A DNA stretch of 64,000 nucleotides from JASHVB01 sp035523995 (GTDB lineage: Bacteria > Pseudomonadota > Alphaproteobacteria > Acetobacterales > Acetobacteraceae): positions 124,001-188,000 of the forward strand of contig DATKPQ010000045.1 in NCBI GenBank assembly GCA_035523995.1. The letters run 5' to 3'. Below are positions 1 to 8,998 of this stretch, in pieces; the stretch's first letter is position 1; every line of letters begins with the position of its first letter. Below the pieces are notes generated by a model that did not search any database, was not told the origin of the DNA, and saw only the letters and a list, made by a program, of their open reading frames with translations. Both the position numbers and the translations under genes were made by a program.

Positions 1-280
1 CCTGACACGCCGGCTGGCTCTGTTGTGCTTTGTTGACCCGTTGCTGGTGACGCTGATCTTCGGCCCTACCTTCGCGCATGTGATTGAGTTGCCGGGGAAG
101 CTGGTTCGCGCTGGTCGCGCCGATGAACGCGCGGCTGGCCGGATGGTCGGCTGCCATGCTGCCGGGCGACTGGACGGCGTGTCGCGATCAGTGGGAACTG
201 GGGCAGGGCATTCATGCTGCATTTTTCGGTATCACGTTCTGCCTGCTGATGGCGGCCATACTGACGGATACGGCGGTCGT
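1..280 (+). pseudogene. DUF1772-like membrane protein remnant with internal deletion
   Basis: Two pieces of what looks like one small membrane protein lie in different frames. The first, around 23-110, reads LIFGPTFAHVIELPGKL. The second, from about 104, reads FALVAPMNARLAGW and continues through a hydrophobic segment ending near 270. In DUF1772 proteins, as I remember them, these blocks are separated by roughly 80 residues with two membrane spans. Here they nearly abut, near the CTGGTTCGCG at 101-110, so the middle seems deleted and the frame shifted. The second piece has no stop before the next gene and runs into it in frame. The 5' end lies outside the window. The family call is from motif memory, so moderate. 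Confidence 0.55.
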
Positions 281-332
281 GCCGGACAATCGAGCGAAAC
301 TGCCCGGTTGGCGAAGGGTAGGAGAACCCGGA

Positions 333-719
333 ATGGCGAGCTTTGTCGTAAAGGCGGCGCCGCGGCCCGTGGGTGCTGCATTGCTCCAATTCGACGAGAA
401 GACCATGTGGCGAGGGAAACACGTCCGCGCTGGTGATGAAGTCTTTATGTTTGCCGCCGAGCACAATGGCGGCGGTGGCCTCTACGCACGAGGGGTCGTT
501 ACCGAAGCCATCCGCGGCGAGGGGATCCGAGTCAGCATCACCGTGCAGCGCACAGGTCCGGGAACCCGGCCCTTGGGCCGCGGTGAGTTGCGGCCGTTCC
601 GCGATGTGCCGGGCGCCGGTCCGGAAGCCGAGATCGATCACAAGCTGTATCGGCAGGCAACCAACAAGATCGCTGGCATTTCCGATGCGGCCGCGGCGTT
701 CCTGCGCGGATTCTTCTGA
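333..719 (+). CDS. hypothetical protein, 128 aa
   Basis: ATG at 333 has a good ribosome-binding site (GGAG at 321-324). The same frame is open further upstream, but that part belongs to the decayed neighbouring gene, so 333 is preferred. The product is soluble, with no signal peptide or membrane segment. It contains a beta-rich core (AGDEVFMFAAEHNGG, then GLYARGVVTEA and IRVSITVQRTG) and ends in an alpha-helical AAAAFLRGFF. The pattern recalls small EVE/PUA-like domains, but I cannot place it in a family. No operon partner is evident, since the next gene starts 122 bases downstream. Confidence 0.6.
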   Translation: MASFVVKAAPRPVGAALLQFDEKTMWRGKHVRAGDEVFMFAAEHNGGGGLYARGVVTEAIRGEGIRVSITVQRTGPGTRPLGRGELRPFRDVPGAGPEAEIDHKLYRQATNKIAGISDAAAAFLRGFF

Positions 720-841
720 ACCCAATTGCAGTGTGGCTGTGAACGACACCTGTTATCCGCTGTAAGGCCGGGCGTTGCGACTTGACCCGCCGCCGCTGGG
801 TGGCTCTCGTGGCAACGTTCTCGTCAGGAGACTGAGCGGCA

Positions 842-2419
842 ATGGAAGATCCCGCGGACCTGCCCGCACGAATTGCCCCCGCGGACCGCACGCTGCCCCG
901 CATGCTGCGCCGTCAGGCTGCCTTGCATGGCGCGCGGCGGCTGGTGGAGATCGGTGGCACGTGTTGGACCTTCGCCGAAACATTGCAAATGGCTGCACGC
1001 TTCGGGGGCACCCTGCACGCGGTGGGTATCCGGCGCGGCGACGCCGTTGCGGTGATCTGTGGCAACCGCGCGGAGTTGCTTCAGGTCTATCTCGGCTGTG
1101 GCTGGATCGGAGCGGTGATGGTACCGATCAACATCGCCTCGCGCGGCATGCAGCTCGCGCATATCCTGGCGAACTCGCAGGCGAAACTGCTGGTGCTACA
1201 GGCGGAGCATGCGGGTGCGTTGGAATCGCTTCACACGGTCCCGACAGAGCTGCGGGTGATCTGGCTGATTGGCGATGCTGAAGTTCCTTCCCGGTGGCCG
1301 CATCCCGATTTCTTTCCTCCGCCGGGCGCCCCGGTGCCGGAAACAGCGATCGCGCCTGGCGACACCGTGGCGATTCTGTACACGTCAGGCACGACGGGCG
1401 TTTCGAAAGGCGTTTGCTGCCCGCATGCGCAATATTTCTGGTGGGGGGTGAATACCGCACGCTTGCTCGGCGTGCGTCAGGACGACGTTCTCCTGACGAC
1501 GCTGCCGATGTTCCATACCAATGCACTGAACACGTTCTATCAGGCGCTGTTGACCGGTGCTGTACTGGTGGCAGAGCATCGCTTCTCTGCTTCCGGGTTC
1601 GCGCCGTCGCTGTGCCGCCATAATGCAACGGTTACCTATTTGTTGGGGGCGATGGTGCCGATCCTGCTGTCGCGTCCGCCCAGTGCGGACGACCGCGCGC
1701 ATCGTGTGCGCATCGCGCTGGCGCCGGGCGTTCCGGCGCGATTCCATCCGGAATTTCTCGAGCGTTTCGGGATTGCCTTGCTCGAGGGATATGGGTCGAC
1801 CGAGACGAATTTTACATTGGGCTGTTCTTTGGAGAGCCAGCGTCCCGGCATGATGGGTCCGGTTTTCGATGGGTTCGAGGCGCGTGTGGTGGATGACTTG
1901 GACAATCCGCTGCCGGATGGCATTCCCGGCGAGCTGGTGTTGCGCGCGCGTGAGCCGTTCGCCTTTGCCAGCGGCTATTTTGGCATGGCCGAGAAGACTG
2001 TCGAGGCTTGGCGCAACCTGTGGTTCCACACCGGCGATCGGGCGGTGCGCGAACCTGACGGTTACTACCGATTCATGGATCGGATGAAAGATGCGATCCG
2101 GCGGCGGGGCGAGAACATCTCGGCTTATGAAGTGGAACAAGTATTGCTGTCGCATCCGGCGGTGGCGGAGGCGGCGGTGTTCCCGGTGGGCTCGGAACTG
2201 GCCGAAGACGAGGTGATGGCGGCGGTGGTAGTGCGCGAAGTTGCGTCGCTGACCGCGCCCGCCCTGGCGGAATACTGCGTCGGGCGGATGCCCGGCTTTG
2301 CCGTTCCTCGGTATATCGAGTTTGTGACGGGATTGCCGATGACGGAGAACGGGAAGGTGCAGAAGTACCGGCTTCGCGAACGGGGGGTGACGACAGGGAC
2401 CTGGGATCGGATGGCGTAG
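842..2419 (+). CDS. acyl-CoA ligase (AMP-forming)
   Basis: A 525-residue member of the ANL adenylate-forming superfamily, which activates a carboxylic acid to acyl-AMP and then acyl-CoA. Visible motifs in order are the P-loop-like YTSGTTG at residues 180-186, GYGSTET at 316-322, a TGD motif near 397, the hinge region DRMKDAIRRRGENIS and the C-terminal catalytic lysine in ENGKVQK near 505. Length is normal. The overall style resembles crotonobetaine/carnitine-CoA ligases and long-chain acyl-CoA synthetases, and the substrate cannot be read from sequence. ATG 842 follows a GGAG at about 827. Nearby enoyl-CoA hydratase and hydrolase genes suggest a role in acyl-CoA catabolism. Confidence 0.9.
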   Translation: MEDPADLPARIAPADRTLPRMLRRQAALHGARRLVEIGGTCWTFAETLQMAARFGGTLHAVGIRRGDAVAVICGNRAELLQVYLGCGWIGAVMVPINIASRGMQLAHILANSQAKLLVLQAEHAGALESLHTVPTELRVIWLIGDAEVPSRWPHPDFFPPPGAPVPETAIAPGDTVAILYTSGTTGVSKGVCCPHAQYFWWGVNTARLLGVRQDDVLLTTLPMFHTNALNTFYQALLTGAVLVAEHRFSASGFAPSLCRHNATVTYLLGAMVPILLSRPPSADDRAHRVRIALAPGVPARFHPEFLERFGIALLEGYGSTETNFTLGCSLESQRPGMMGPVFDGFEARVVDDLDNPLPDGIPGELVLRAREPFAFASGYFGMAEKTVEAWRNLWFHTGDRAVREPDGYYRFMDRMKDAIRRRGENISAYEVEQVLLSHPAVAEAAVFPVGSELAEDEVMAAVVVREVASLTAPALAEYCVGRMPGFAVPRYIEFVTGLPMTENGKVQKYRLRERGVTTGTWDRMA

Positions 2420-2763
2420 GAGAAGAAGATGCGGTCGAGACACGGCAGTGGAAGCCGCAGCATTTTGTTTCATATTGGTGTATTTCGTAATTGGAGCAGA
2501 CCCCGAAAAGGTTGAAACGACCGTGCCGAACGGAGCCGGCGCATGAGTTGGCTCCAGTACCCCAAGGCAGGCTCTGTGGCCTGCGTGGTTCTCTTCCAAG
2601 ACTCTAAGAGAAGAACGACCGAGCAATCGGGAGACACGGCCACCACAACCGTGGTTCACGCCATTGGCACAACCTCCCAACCGGCGTAGCCTGCCGGCAT
2701 CTGGATGCAGTGGCTGAAACCGTCTGCAGAACGTGTACTCGACCATCACGGAACGCCCAAGCG
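2420..2763. other. intergenic region, imperfect inverted repeat
   Basis: No credible gene. The only structure noticed is an imperfect inverted repeat near 2589-2615 (GGTTCTCTT facing AAGAGAAGAACGACC), which could be part of a terminator or operator but lacks a following T-run. Confidence 0.3.
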
Positions 2764-3828
2764 ATGAACGCCGAAACCCGCCCTCTGCCGCCGCCAATTC
2801 AAGGACCCTCTGCCTGGATCGGCGCGGGTCTCGCCCGCCAGCAGGAGTCCTGGACGTATCGCCTGTCGGAGGCGGACGTTTCCGAGCTCGACGCGGCGAC
2901 GGCCGCCGTGCGCGACCGAGGGTTGGACATCGCGACGATTCGCCGGGACGATTTTCCGTTGCCGGCGCTTGGCCACGTGCTCGATGGACTGCGGGACGAC
3001 GTGCTGAATGGTCGCGGCTTCGTGCTGATCCGCGGCCTGCCCGTCGAAGGCCGTCCCATCGCCGACAGTGCTACTGCCTATTGGGGCATCGGAACCTATT
3101 TCGGCAATGCCCGTTCGCAGAATGCCAAGGGGCATGTGCTTGGGCATGTGCGCGATCTCGGGCTTTCTTCCAGCGACCCGCGTGTCCGTATTTATCAGAC
3201 CACCGAGCGCCAGAACTTCCACACCGACTCCTGCGATATCGTCGCGTTGCTGTGTTTGAAGACGGCGCAGCGCGGTGGGCTTTCGTCACTGACCAGCTCT
3301 ATGGCGGTCTATAATGCTATGCGCGAACGGCGGCCCGATTTGCTGGCGCGATTGTTCATTCCTTTTGCCACCGATCGCCGCGGGGAGGTGCCCGAGGGCA
3401 AGCTGCCCTGGTTCGATATTCCTGTGTACAACGACTTCCAAGGCTATCTATCGGCGATTTATGCGCCGCATTATGTTCGGTCGTCGCAGCGTTTCCCGGA
3501 GGCACGCCGGCTGACTGCGGCGGATCTGGAAGCGCTGGAGATGTTCGATCGGCTGGCGGAGGATCCGGCGCTGCGGCTGGATATGGAATTCCAGCCGGGC
3601 GACATGCAGTTCGTGCACAACCATACCACGCTGCACGACCGCACTTCGTTCGAGGATTGGCCGGAGCCGGAGCGCAAGCGTCATTTGCTGCGTCTGTGGC
3701 TCGCCGCGCCAGGGGCGCGACCGTTGCCGTCGGCTTATGCCGAACGCTACGGCAGCGTGGCGATCGGCGATCGCGGCGGGATCATCTGCCCCGGCACGTG
3801 TCTGCACGCGCCGCTGGAACCGGTGTAA
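2764..3828 (+). CDS. TauD/TfdA-family Fe(II)/2-oxoglutarate dioxygenase
   Basis: A 354-residue non-haem iron dioxygenase of the TauD/clavaminate-synthase type, hydroxylating an unknown substrate with O2 and 2-oxoglutarate. The iron-binding HxD is HTD at residues 153-155. The distal histidine with the 2OG-binding arginine is probably H291/R293 in LHDRTSF. ATG 2764 is chosen because the protein resembles its family from there. The reading frame is open upstream to 2710 with alternative weak starts, and no strong Shine-Dalgarno decides between them. In this family conserved GRGFVLIRGLPV near residue 85 also fits. It stands alone between an acyl-CoA ligase and a hydrolase. Confidence 0.85.
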   Translation: MNAETRPLPPPIQGPSAWIGAGLARQQESWTYRLSEADVSELDAATAAVRDRGLDIATIRRDDFPLPALGHVLDGLRDDVLNGRGFVLIRGLPVEGRPIADSATAYWGIGTYFGNARSQNAKGHVLGHVRDLGLSSSDPRVRIYQTTERQNFHTDSCDIVALLCLKTAQRGGLSSLTSSMAVYNAMRERRPDLLARLFIPFATDRRGEVPEGKLPWFDIPVYNDFQGYLSAIYAPHYVRSSQRFPEARRLTAADLEALEMFDRLAEDPALRLDMEFQPGDMQFVHNHTTLHDRTSFEDWPEPERKRHLLRLWLAAPGARPLPSAYAERYGSVAIGDRGGIICPGTCLHAPLEPV

Positions 3829-3851
3829 GATTTAGAAATCGCCGTCCTGAT

Positions 3852-3966
3852 ATGTCATTGCGAGGAGCGAAGCGACGAAGCAAGCTGGTTCGGGGGGAAG
3901 TCGTCGGATCGTCCTTGCGCCTGGCCGATCGAGGGTGCTTCGTCGCTTCGCTCCTCGCAATGACAT
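3852..3966. repeat. dispersed palindromic repeat, family A, copy 1
   Basis: A 115-base element bounded by near-perfect inverted arms of about 32 bases (left arm contains GCGAGGAGCGAAGCGACGAA, right arm its complement) around a variable centre. It sits 23 bases after the dioxygenase stop and before the next start. At least five related copies occur in this window. Such elements are often mis-annotated as small proteins beginning MSLRGAKRRS. Confidence 0.9.
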
Positions 3967-3984
3967 AGGGCAAGGGGAAACGTA

Positions 3985-4671
3985 ATGACAACGATCGTTT
4001 TGGTGCACGGGGCTTATCAGGGTGGCTGGATCTGGACTCGCGTCGCGCCGATGTTGCGTGCCGCGGGCCATATCGTGTTTGCGCCCTCGCTGGATGGCTG
4101 TGCTGAACGCAAGCACGCACTTCGCCCTGGTATCACCACTGAAACGCACGCCGCCGAAATCGCGGACCTGCTGTTCTATGAGGACCTGCACGACGTGGTG
4201 CTGGTGGGCACCAGCTCAGGCGGCATGGTGACGTGCCGCGCGGCAGAGCATGCGCGCGATCGTATCGGCCGTATCGTGCTGGCCGACGCGCTGGCTTTGA
4301 TGTCTGGCGAGCGAATCGGCGAAATCGTCAATCGCACGGCACGTATTACGACGGAATTGACCACCGGGCCGTCGCCCGAGGACGCCCGCAATCGGATGTT
4401 TGCGTCGCTGGACCCTGCGACATTGGAATGGGCGCTCGCGCGCTACACACCGCATCCGATCGCGGCCATGGAGGAACCGGTGAAGCTGGATCGTTTCTGG
4501 GAGCAGAGCTGGAAGGCTTCGGTGATCTGGTGCAAGCGCAGCGTGAACCCGCCCGTTGCGCACCAGCGGCGCGCGGCGGAGACGCTGAAGGCGCGGTGGT
4601 TCGAATTGGATACCGGCCACTATCCGATGTTGACGGAGCCGGACGCGCTGGCGCGGATGATTGTGGCATAG
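3985..4671 (+). CDS. alpha/beta-fold hydrolase (esterase-like)
   Basis: A 228-residue alpha/beta hydrolase of the small plant-methylesterase/EstC-like type. The N-terminus LVHGAYQGGW forms the oxyanion-hole HG motif. The nucleophile elbow is GTSSG with serine 77, and the base is probably histidine 212 in DTGHYPML. The acid residue is not certain. Length and architecture fit single-domain esterases with a short lid. Substrate unknown. The start ATG is preceded by AAGGGGAAACGTA. It lies between two copies of the family A repeat, so it is probably transcribed separately from its neighbours. Confidence 0.85.
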   Translation: MTTIVLVHGAYQGGWIWTRVAPMLRAAGHIVFAPSLDGCAERKHALRPGITTETHAAEIADLLFYEDLHDVVLVGTSSGGMVTCRAAEHARDRIGRIVLADALALMSGERIGEIVNRTARITTELTTGPSPEDARNRMFASLDPATLEWALARYTPHPIAAMEEPVKLDRFWEQSWKASVIWCKRSVNPPVAHQRRAAETLKARWFELDTGHYPMLTEPDALARMIVA

Positions 4672-4688
4672 TTTCGCGCGCTTACGCT

Positions 4689-4796
4689 AATGCGAGGAGC
4701 GAAGCGACGAAGCAACCTTGTTCAGGCAGGCGCACGACGCTCGTGCGCCGGCTCGACCGAGATTGCTTCGGTTCCTGTGGGGCCTCGTTATGACAT
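4689..4796. repeat. dispersed palindromic repeat, family A, copy 2
   Basis: Same element as the one ending at 3966. The left arm is intact, while the right arm has diverged (GATTGCTTCGGTTCC rather than GATTGCTTCGTCGCT) but still ends in TATGACAT. Confidence 0.8.
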
Positions 4797-4825
4797 GTTG
4801 GTGCGACGCTGAAGGAGCAGTGTGA

Positions 4826-5626
4826 GTGAGCAAAGCCGCCAGTGAAGCCGGGCCGATCCTTCTGAGCGAGAACCGCGGCCACATCCGCATTCTGACAATC
4901 AATCGCCCGGAGCGGATGAACGCGATCTCACCGGAACTGAGCGATGCACTGATTGAAGCCTTCGTGGAAGCGAATGCCGATGATGCGGTGCGCGCGGTGA
5001 TCCTGACCGCGGTTGGCGATCGTGCGTTCTGTGCTGGCGCCGACCTGAAGGCTCGCAAGGAGGAAGATGCCGCCGGCAAAGCCTTCCAGCCGCTGCTGTC
5101 GCGCGTGCGTCGTTACCTGTTCGAAGTGGTGTTCGAGACGTTCAAGCCGACGGTTGCGGCACTGAATGGCCCTGCCGTGGCCGGGGGATGCGAACTGGCC
5201 CTCGCCTGCGATATTCGCATCGGTGCAGAGCATGCGAAGTTGGGGTTGCCGGAGGCGAAGCGCGGCAAGGGTGCGCATTTCGCCAATGTGCTCCTGCCGC
5301 GGCTGGTGCCGATGGGGATCGCGCTCGAGATGCTGTATCTCGGCGAGTATATCGATATGGAGACAGCGCAGCGCTGGGGCCTGGTAAACCGCATCGTGCC
5401 GCGCGGCCAGGCGCTGGCGGAAGCACTGCGCATGGCGGAGGCTATTTGCGATAATGCGCCGGTGACGATCCGACGGATGAAGGAGACGGCCGTGAAGGCC
5501 TCCGGCCTGCCGATGGCTGCGGCGTTGCGGCTGAACGAGGGCATCAGCCCCTATACCAGCGAGGATCGCGTTGAAGGCGTGCGTGCCTATGTGGAGAAGC
5601 GCAAGCCGATGTGGAAGGGGCGATGA
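4826..5626 (+). CDS. enoyl-CoA hydratase/isomerase family protein
   Basis: A 266-residue crotonase-superfamily enzyme, expected to hydrate or isomerise an enoyl-CoA. Family signatures are present: NRPERMNAIS near the start, the oxyanion-hole segment RAFCAGADLKARKEE, and NGPAVAGGCELALACDIRI, followed by LPEAKRG where the catalytic glutamate normally lies. The start is GTG 4826, with GAAGGAG ten bases upstream, in preference to any later ATG. The exact reaction cannot be told from sequence because crotonases are functionally diverse. Neighbouring acyl-CoA ligase and hydrolase genes suggest fatty or aromatic acid breakdown. Confidence 0.88.
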   Translation: MSKAASEAGPILLSENRGHIRILTINRPERMNAISPELSDALIEAFVEANADDAVRAVILTAVGDRAFCAGADLKARKEEDAAGKAFQPLLSRVRRYLFEVVFETFKPTVAALNGPAVAGGCELALACDIRIGAEHAKLGLPEAKRGKGAHFANVLLPRLVPMGIALEMLYLGEYIDMETAQRWGLVNRIVPRGQALAEALRMAEAICDNAPVTIRRMKETAVKASGLPMAAALRLNEGISPYTSEDRVEGVRAYVEKRKPMWKGR

Positions 5627-5837
5627 CAGGCACCGCCTCATCGTGCTGCTGACTCGAACTTCAGCCGTCTGCGATGATGCAGTTAGGGTTTTGTTAATCG
5701 GCCAGATCGGATAGCGTCAGTAGCGTCTGACGAGCGGCGGCGGGTGGAGCACCGGGCCCAATGTCCCGCCACCTGCATCGTCGCGCCGAGGATGTGATAG
5801 TCGGATGCACGCTATCCATGATGCCCGAGTTCAGTTG

Positions 5838-6107
5838 ATGGCGACGGCGCTGAACAATCTTGCTTTGGCCTTTGTCGCGGCCGGCGTGCTTGCACCGGTC
5901 GTCACCGGGCAGCTGCGAACGCCAGGCGCTACACTCGTAGTACTGGTTTGGATCGGACTTGGTGCGGCGCTAAATATCATAGCGCAATTTGTGCTCGGGA
6001 GCCTACGGGGAACCTGGGATCAGGCGGTGCACTGGCTGCTCATTCCGACAATGGTCGTCCTCATCGTCGGGGTCGGGGCGCTGAGGGGATCATGCTACCC
6101 ACCATAA
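5838..6107 (+). CDS. small membrane protein, 89 aa
   Basis: No family recognised. The product consists almost wholly of three hydrophobic segments: LNNLALAFVAAGVLAPVV, LVVLVWIGLGAALNIIAQFVLG and HWLLIPTMVVLIVGVGAL, so it should be a small inner-membrane protein. ATG 5838 is chosen; an in-frame ATG at 5805 would add eleven polar residues. It resembles three-helix accessory membrane proteins common in proteobacteria. Downstream it converges on a minus-strand small gene. Confidence 0.5.
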   Translation: MATALNNLALAFVAAGVLAPVVTGQLRTPGATLVVLVWIGLGAALNIIAQFVLGSLRGTWDQAVHWLLIPTMVVLIVGVGALRGSCYPP

Positions 6108-6132
6108 CCAACACGGGACGAGGCGGACTGCG

Positions 6133-6450
6133 TCAATCCCCGCCCAGCGCCGCCTCGACCGCCCGCACCGCCGCCAATGGCACGGCACCGCGTCCCACCA
6201 CCTTGCCGCCGACACACGCCAGCCAGCCCTCGCCATCCGGCGGCTCGCCGGGACGCAGTTCCACCACCTTGGCGTCTTCGTCGCGCGCCACGGCCTGGAA
6301 CCGCCGCCACCCGGTGCACAACGGTCCCTGAACGCGAACGACGCGGGCGATGGCCTCGCCCGCGTCGTCCAGTCCGATCCATTCCAGGGTGCGGGGAACC
6401 CCGGCACCCTCCTCACGCCGGCCCCGCATCCATCGGAGGCGGGGCTGCAT
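6133..6450 (-). CDS. hypothetical protein, 105 aa
   Basis: A small soluble protein of unknown function. ATG 6450 has GGAGTG nine bases upstream. The amino-acid composition is protein-like: it opens with charged residues, then LEWIGLDDAGEAIARVVRVQGP, a conserved-looking CTGWRRFQAVARDEDAKVVELRP, and ends AAVRAVEAALGGD. Overlapping frames on both strands have arginine-rich compositions expected of shadows, so this frame is the likeliest to be coding. It is followed by the isolated EF-G gene's 3' side and preceded by a partial family A repeat. Confidence 0.5.
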   Translation of the reverse strand: MQPRLRWMRGRREEGAGVPRTLEWIGLDDAGEAIARVVRVQGPLCTGWRRFQAVARDEDAKVVELRPGEPPDGEGWLACVGGKVVGRGAVPLAAVRAVEAALGGD

Positions 6451-6478
6451 CTTAATCGCACTCCATCAGGCGCACTCC

Positions 6479-6533
6479 GCGACGCAACGAGAGCCCGACC
6501 GAGATTGCTTCGTCGCTGCGCTCGTCGCAATGA
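6479..6533. repeat. dispersed palindromic repeat, family A, half copy
   Basis: Only the right half of the family A element remains: CCGAGATTGCTTCGTCGCTGC followed by GCGCTCGTCGCAATGAC. The matching left arm is absent, so it is a truncated copy or a single-arm insertion. Confidence 0.7.
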
Positions 6534-6599
6534 CCGGAAGCCGGGTCACTGCGCTCCTTGCAACAGGAAGCCGGGGTCCGGCGCCTTGTAGCCCTGTCC

Positions 6600-8687
6600 T
6601 CATGCACTCTTTGCCATGATCTCGTCCGCTATGTTGCGCGGGACCGGATCGTAGTGGTGGAACTGCATGGTGAAGGACGCGCGCCCCTTGGTCATGCTGC
6701 GAAGGTCCGAAATGTAGCCGAACATTTCCTTCAGGGGAACATGTGCCCGGACGATCACTGTGGAGCCCGAACTCTCCTGGTTCTGGATCTGGCCGCGGCG
6801 GCGGTTGAGATCGCCTACCACGTCGCCCACGTGGTCCTGCGGCGTGGTGACCTCCACGTCCATGATCGGCTCCAGGATGATCGGGCCGGCCTTCTTCATG
6901 CCGTCGCGGAAGCACGCCTTGGCGGCGATTTCGAACGCCAGCGCCGACGAGTCCACATCGTGGTACTTGCCGTCCACCAGGGTCGCTTTGAAATCCACCG
7001 TCGGGAAGCCGGCCAGGACGCCGGTCTCCGCCTGGTTCTTCAAGCCCTTTTCCACCGCCGGGATGTATTCCCGCGGCACCGAGCCGCCGACCACGGCGTT
7101 TTCGAAGTTCACGCCTTCGTTGCGGGCCACCGGCTCGAACACGATCTTCACCTCGGCGTACTGGCCGGAGCCGCCGGTCTGCTTCTTGTGGGTGTAGGTT
7201 TCCGTGTGCTGGCGGGTGATCGTCTCGCGATACGCCACCTGCGGCGCGCCGATATTCGCCTCCACGCCGTATTCGCGCTTCAGGCGGTCAATGATGATCT
7301 CCAGGTGCAGTTCACCCATGCCCGACAGGATGGTCTGCCCGGTCTCCTGGTCGGTGCGCAGCCGCAGGCTGGGGTCTTCGCCCGCCAGCTTCTGCAGGCC
7401 GAGCGACATCTTCTCCACCGATTCTTTCGTGCGCGGCTCCACCGAGATGTCGATCACCGGCACCGGGAAGGCCATGCGCTCCAGCACCACCTGGTCCTGC
7501 TGGCTGGCCAGCGTGTCGCCCGTGCCGGTGTCCTTCAGACCGACGAAGGCGGCGATGTCACCGGCATGCACTTCCTTGATCTCGGCGCGCTTGTCCGCGT
7601 GCATCTGGAACATGCGCCCGATACGTTCGCGGTGCTCCTTGGTCGTGTTCATCACCGTGTCGCCGGATTTCAGCGTGCCGGCATAGACGCGCACGAAGGT
7701 CAGCGTGCCGTATTTGTCGTTGATGATCTTGAACGCCAGCCCGGCGAACGGCGCGTCCGGATCGGCCTTGATGCGGCGGCGGTCATGCTCTGCCGTCTCG
7801 TCCTCGCCTTCTTCGGCGGCGACGGCAATGCCGGGCACATCCACCGGGCTGGGCAGGTAGTCCAGCACCGCATCGAGCAAAGGCTGCACGCCCTTGTTCT
7901 TGAACGCCGTGCCGCACAGCACCGGGCGGAACGCCCCGGAGATGGTGCCGGTCTTGATGCAGCGCTTCAGCGTGGCGACCTCCACGTCGCCCTTGTCGAA
8001 ATACTCCTCCATCGCCGCGTCATCGACCGACAGCGCGGTATCCAGCAGGGTCTGGCGATATTCCTTCGCTTGCTCTTCCAGGTCGGCAGGGATCGGTTCG
8101 ATGTGGAAAGACGCGCCCAACTCGCTGCCGTCCCAGATCACGGCGTGCATTTCCACCAGGTCGACGACGCCGAGGAACTTGTCCTCGATGCCGATCGGAA
8201 GCTGCAACGGCAGCGCGACGATATCCAGCTTCTCCTTCAGCGTGCCGAGCGCGCGGTAGAAATCCGCGCCGGTGCGGTCCAGCTTGTTGATGAAGATGAC
8301 GCGCGGTACGTTGTAGCGGTCTGCCAGGCGCCAGTTGGTCTCCGACTGCGGCTGCACGCCGGCGACGCCCTCGATGATGAAGATCGCGCCGTCCAGCACG
8401 CGCAGGCTGCGGTTCACCTCGATGTTGAAGTCGATGTGGCCAGGGGTGTCGATGATGTTGATGCGGTGGTCCTTCCACTCGCACGTCACCGCCGCGGACG
8501 TGATCGTGATGCCGCGTTCCCGCTCCTGCTCCATATAGTCGGTGGTGGTGTTGCCGTCGTGCACCTCCCCGATCTTATGCGACATCCCGGTATAGTACAG
8601 GATGCGCTCGGTCGTGGTGGTCTTGCCGGCATCGATATGCGCGGTGATGCCGATATTGCGAATCCGGTCGAGCGGCGTGGCGGGCAC
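6600..8687 (-). CDS. fusA: elongation factor G (paralogue outside the str operon)
   Basis: A full-length 695-residue EF-G, the GTPase that drives ribosomal translocation. It carries AHIDAGKTTTT (G1), RGITI (G2), DTPGHIDF (G3), NKLD (G4), the domain IV loop region and the C-terminal domain V. The start is GTG 8687 with GGAGG seven bases upstream. Some normally rigid positions differ from what I recall of alphaproteobacterial EF-G (HIDFNIEVNRS instead of HVDFTIEVERS, NKLD instead of NKMD). No rpsL, rpsG or tuf lies nearby, so this is probably a second EF-G copy. It could still be the only one, in a rearranged genome. Confidence 0.93.
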   Translation of the reverse strand: MPATPLDRIRNIGITAHIDAGKTTTTERILYYTGMSHKIGEVHDGNTTTDYMEQERERGITITSAAVTCEWKDHRINIIDTPGHIDFNIEVNRSLRVLDGAIFIIEGVAGVQPQSETNWRLADRYNVPRVIFINKLDRTGADFYRALGTLKEKLDIVALPLQLPIGIEDKFLGVVDLVEMHAVIWDGSELGASFHIEPIPADLEEQAKEYRQTLLDTALSVDDAAMEEYFDKGDVEVATLKRCIKTGTISGAFRPVLCGTAFKNKGVQPLLDAVLDYLPSPVDVPGIAVAAEEGEDETAEHDRRRIKADPDAPFAGLAFKIINDKYGTLTFVRVYAGTLKSGDTVMNTTKEHRERIGRMFQMHADKRAEIKEVHAGDIAAFVGLKDTGTGDTLASQQDQVVLERMAFPVPVIDISVEPRTKESVEKMSLGLQKLAGEDPSLRLRTDQETGQTILSGMGELHLEIIIDRLKREYGVEANIGAPQVAYRETITRQHTETYTHKKQTGGSGQYAEVKIVFEPVARNEGVNFENAVVGGSVPREYIPAVEKGLKNQAETGVLAGFPTVDFKATLVDGKYHDVDSSALAFEIAAKACFRDGMKKAGPIILEPIMDVEVTTPQDHVGDVVGDLNRRRGQIQNQESSGSTVIVRAHVPLKEMFGYISDLRSMTKGRASFTMQFHHYDPVPRNIADEIMAKSA

Positions 8688-8998
8688 GATACATCCTCCA
8701 GAGCGACAGCGAGGCGCGCGATCCCGATCGATCCCTCCGGGGAAGCGGCCCCGGCGCGCCTATCCTCATCCGCTGGCCGGAAGCGATCCATATGGCATGC
8801 CCCCGCGCGCACGTCCCCAAGGGGAACGCAGGGCAGGGGCGTCCGGCCGGCTGTGTGTGAGGTGGAAATGCGGCATGGGCGCGCGTTTTGCAAGTGCGAA
8901 GTGTGAAATCGGGGCACGCATGCGTCGGGTGGGTTCACGCTTGGGCGCCTTCACTGTTTGTCACCGTCGGATACGTCTGTTCGGCGTAGGTTGGGGGC
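8688..8998. other. divergent intergenic region
   Basis: About 311 bases between the EF-G gene (leftward) and the DUF1800 gene (rightward). It must hold both promoters. I see no hairpin, repeat or convincing small gene in it. Confidence 0.4.

Noticed and set aside
1385..2797. Minus-strand 470-codon frame
   Set aside because: Antisense to the acyl-CoA ligase, with His/Arg-rich composition and no family match.
3852..3966. Small proteins beginning MSLRGAKRRS at the family A repeats
   Set aside because: These frames are translations of palindromic repeat arms, which recur at unrelated places with no protein conservation.
6558..8906. Long plus-strand reading frame of 782 codons
   Set aside because: It is exactly antisense to the EF-G gene and has an Arg/His/Val-rich composition. 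A typical shadow of a GC-rich gene.
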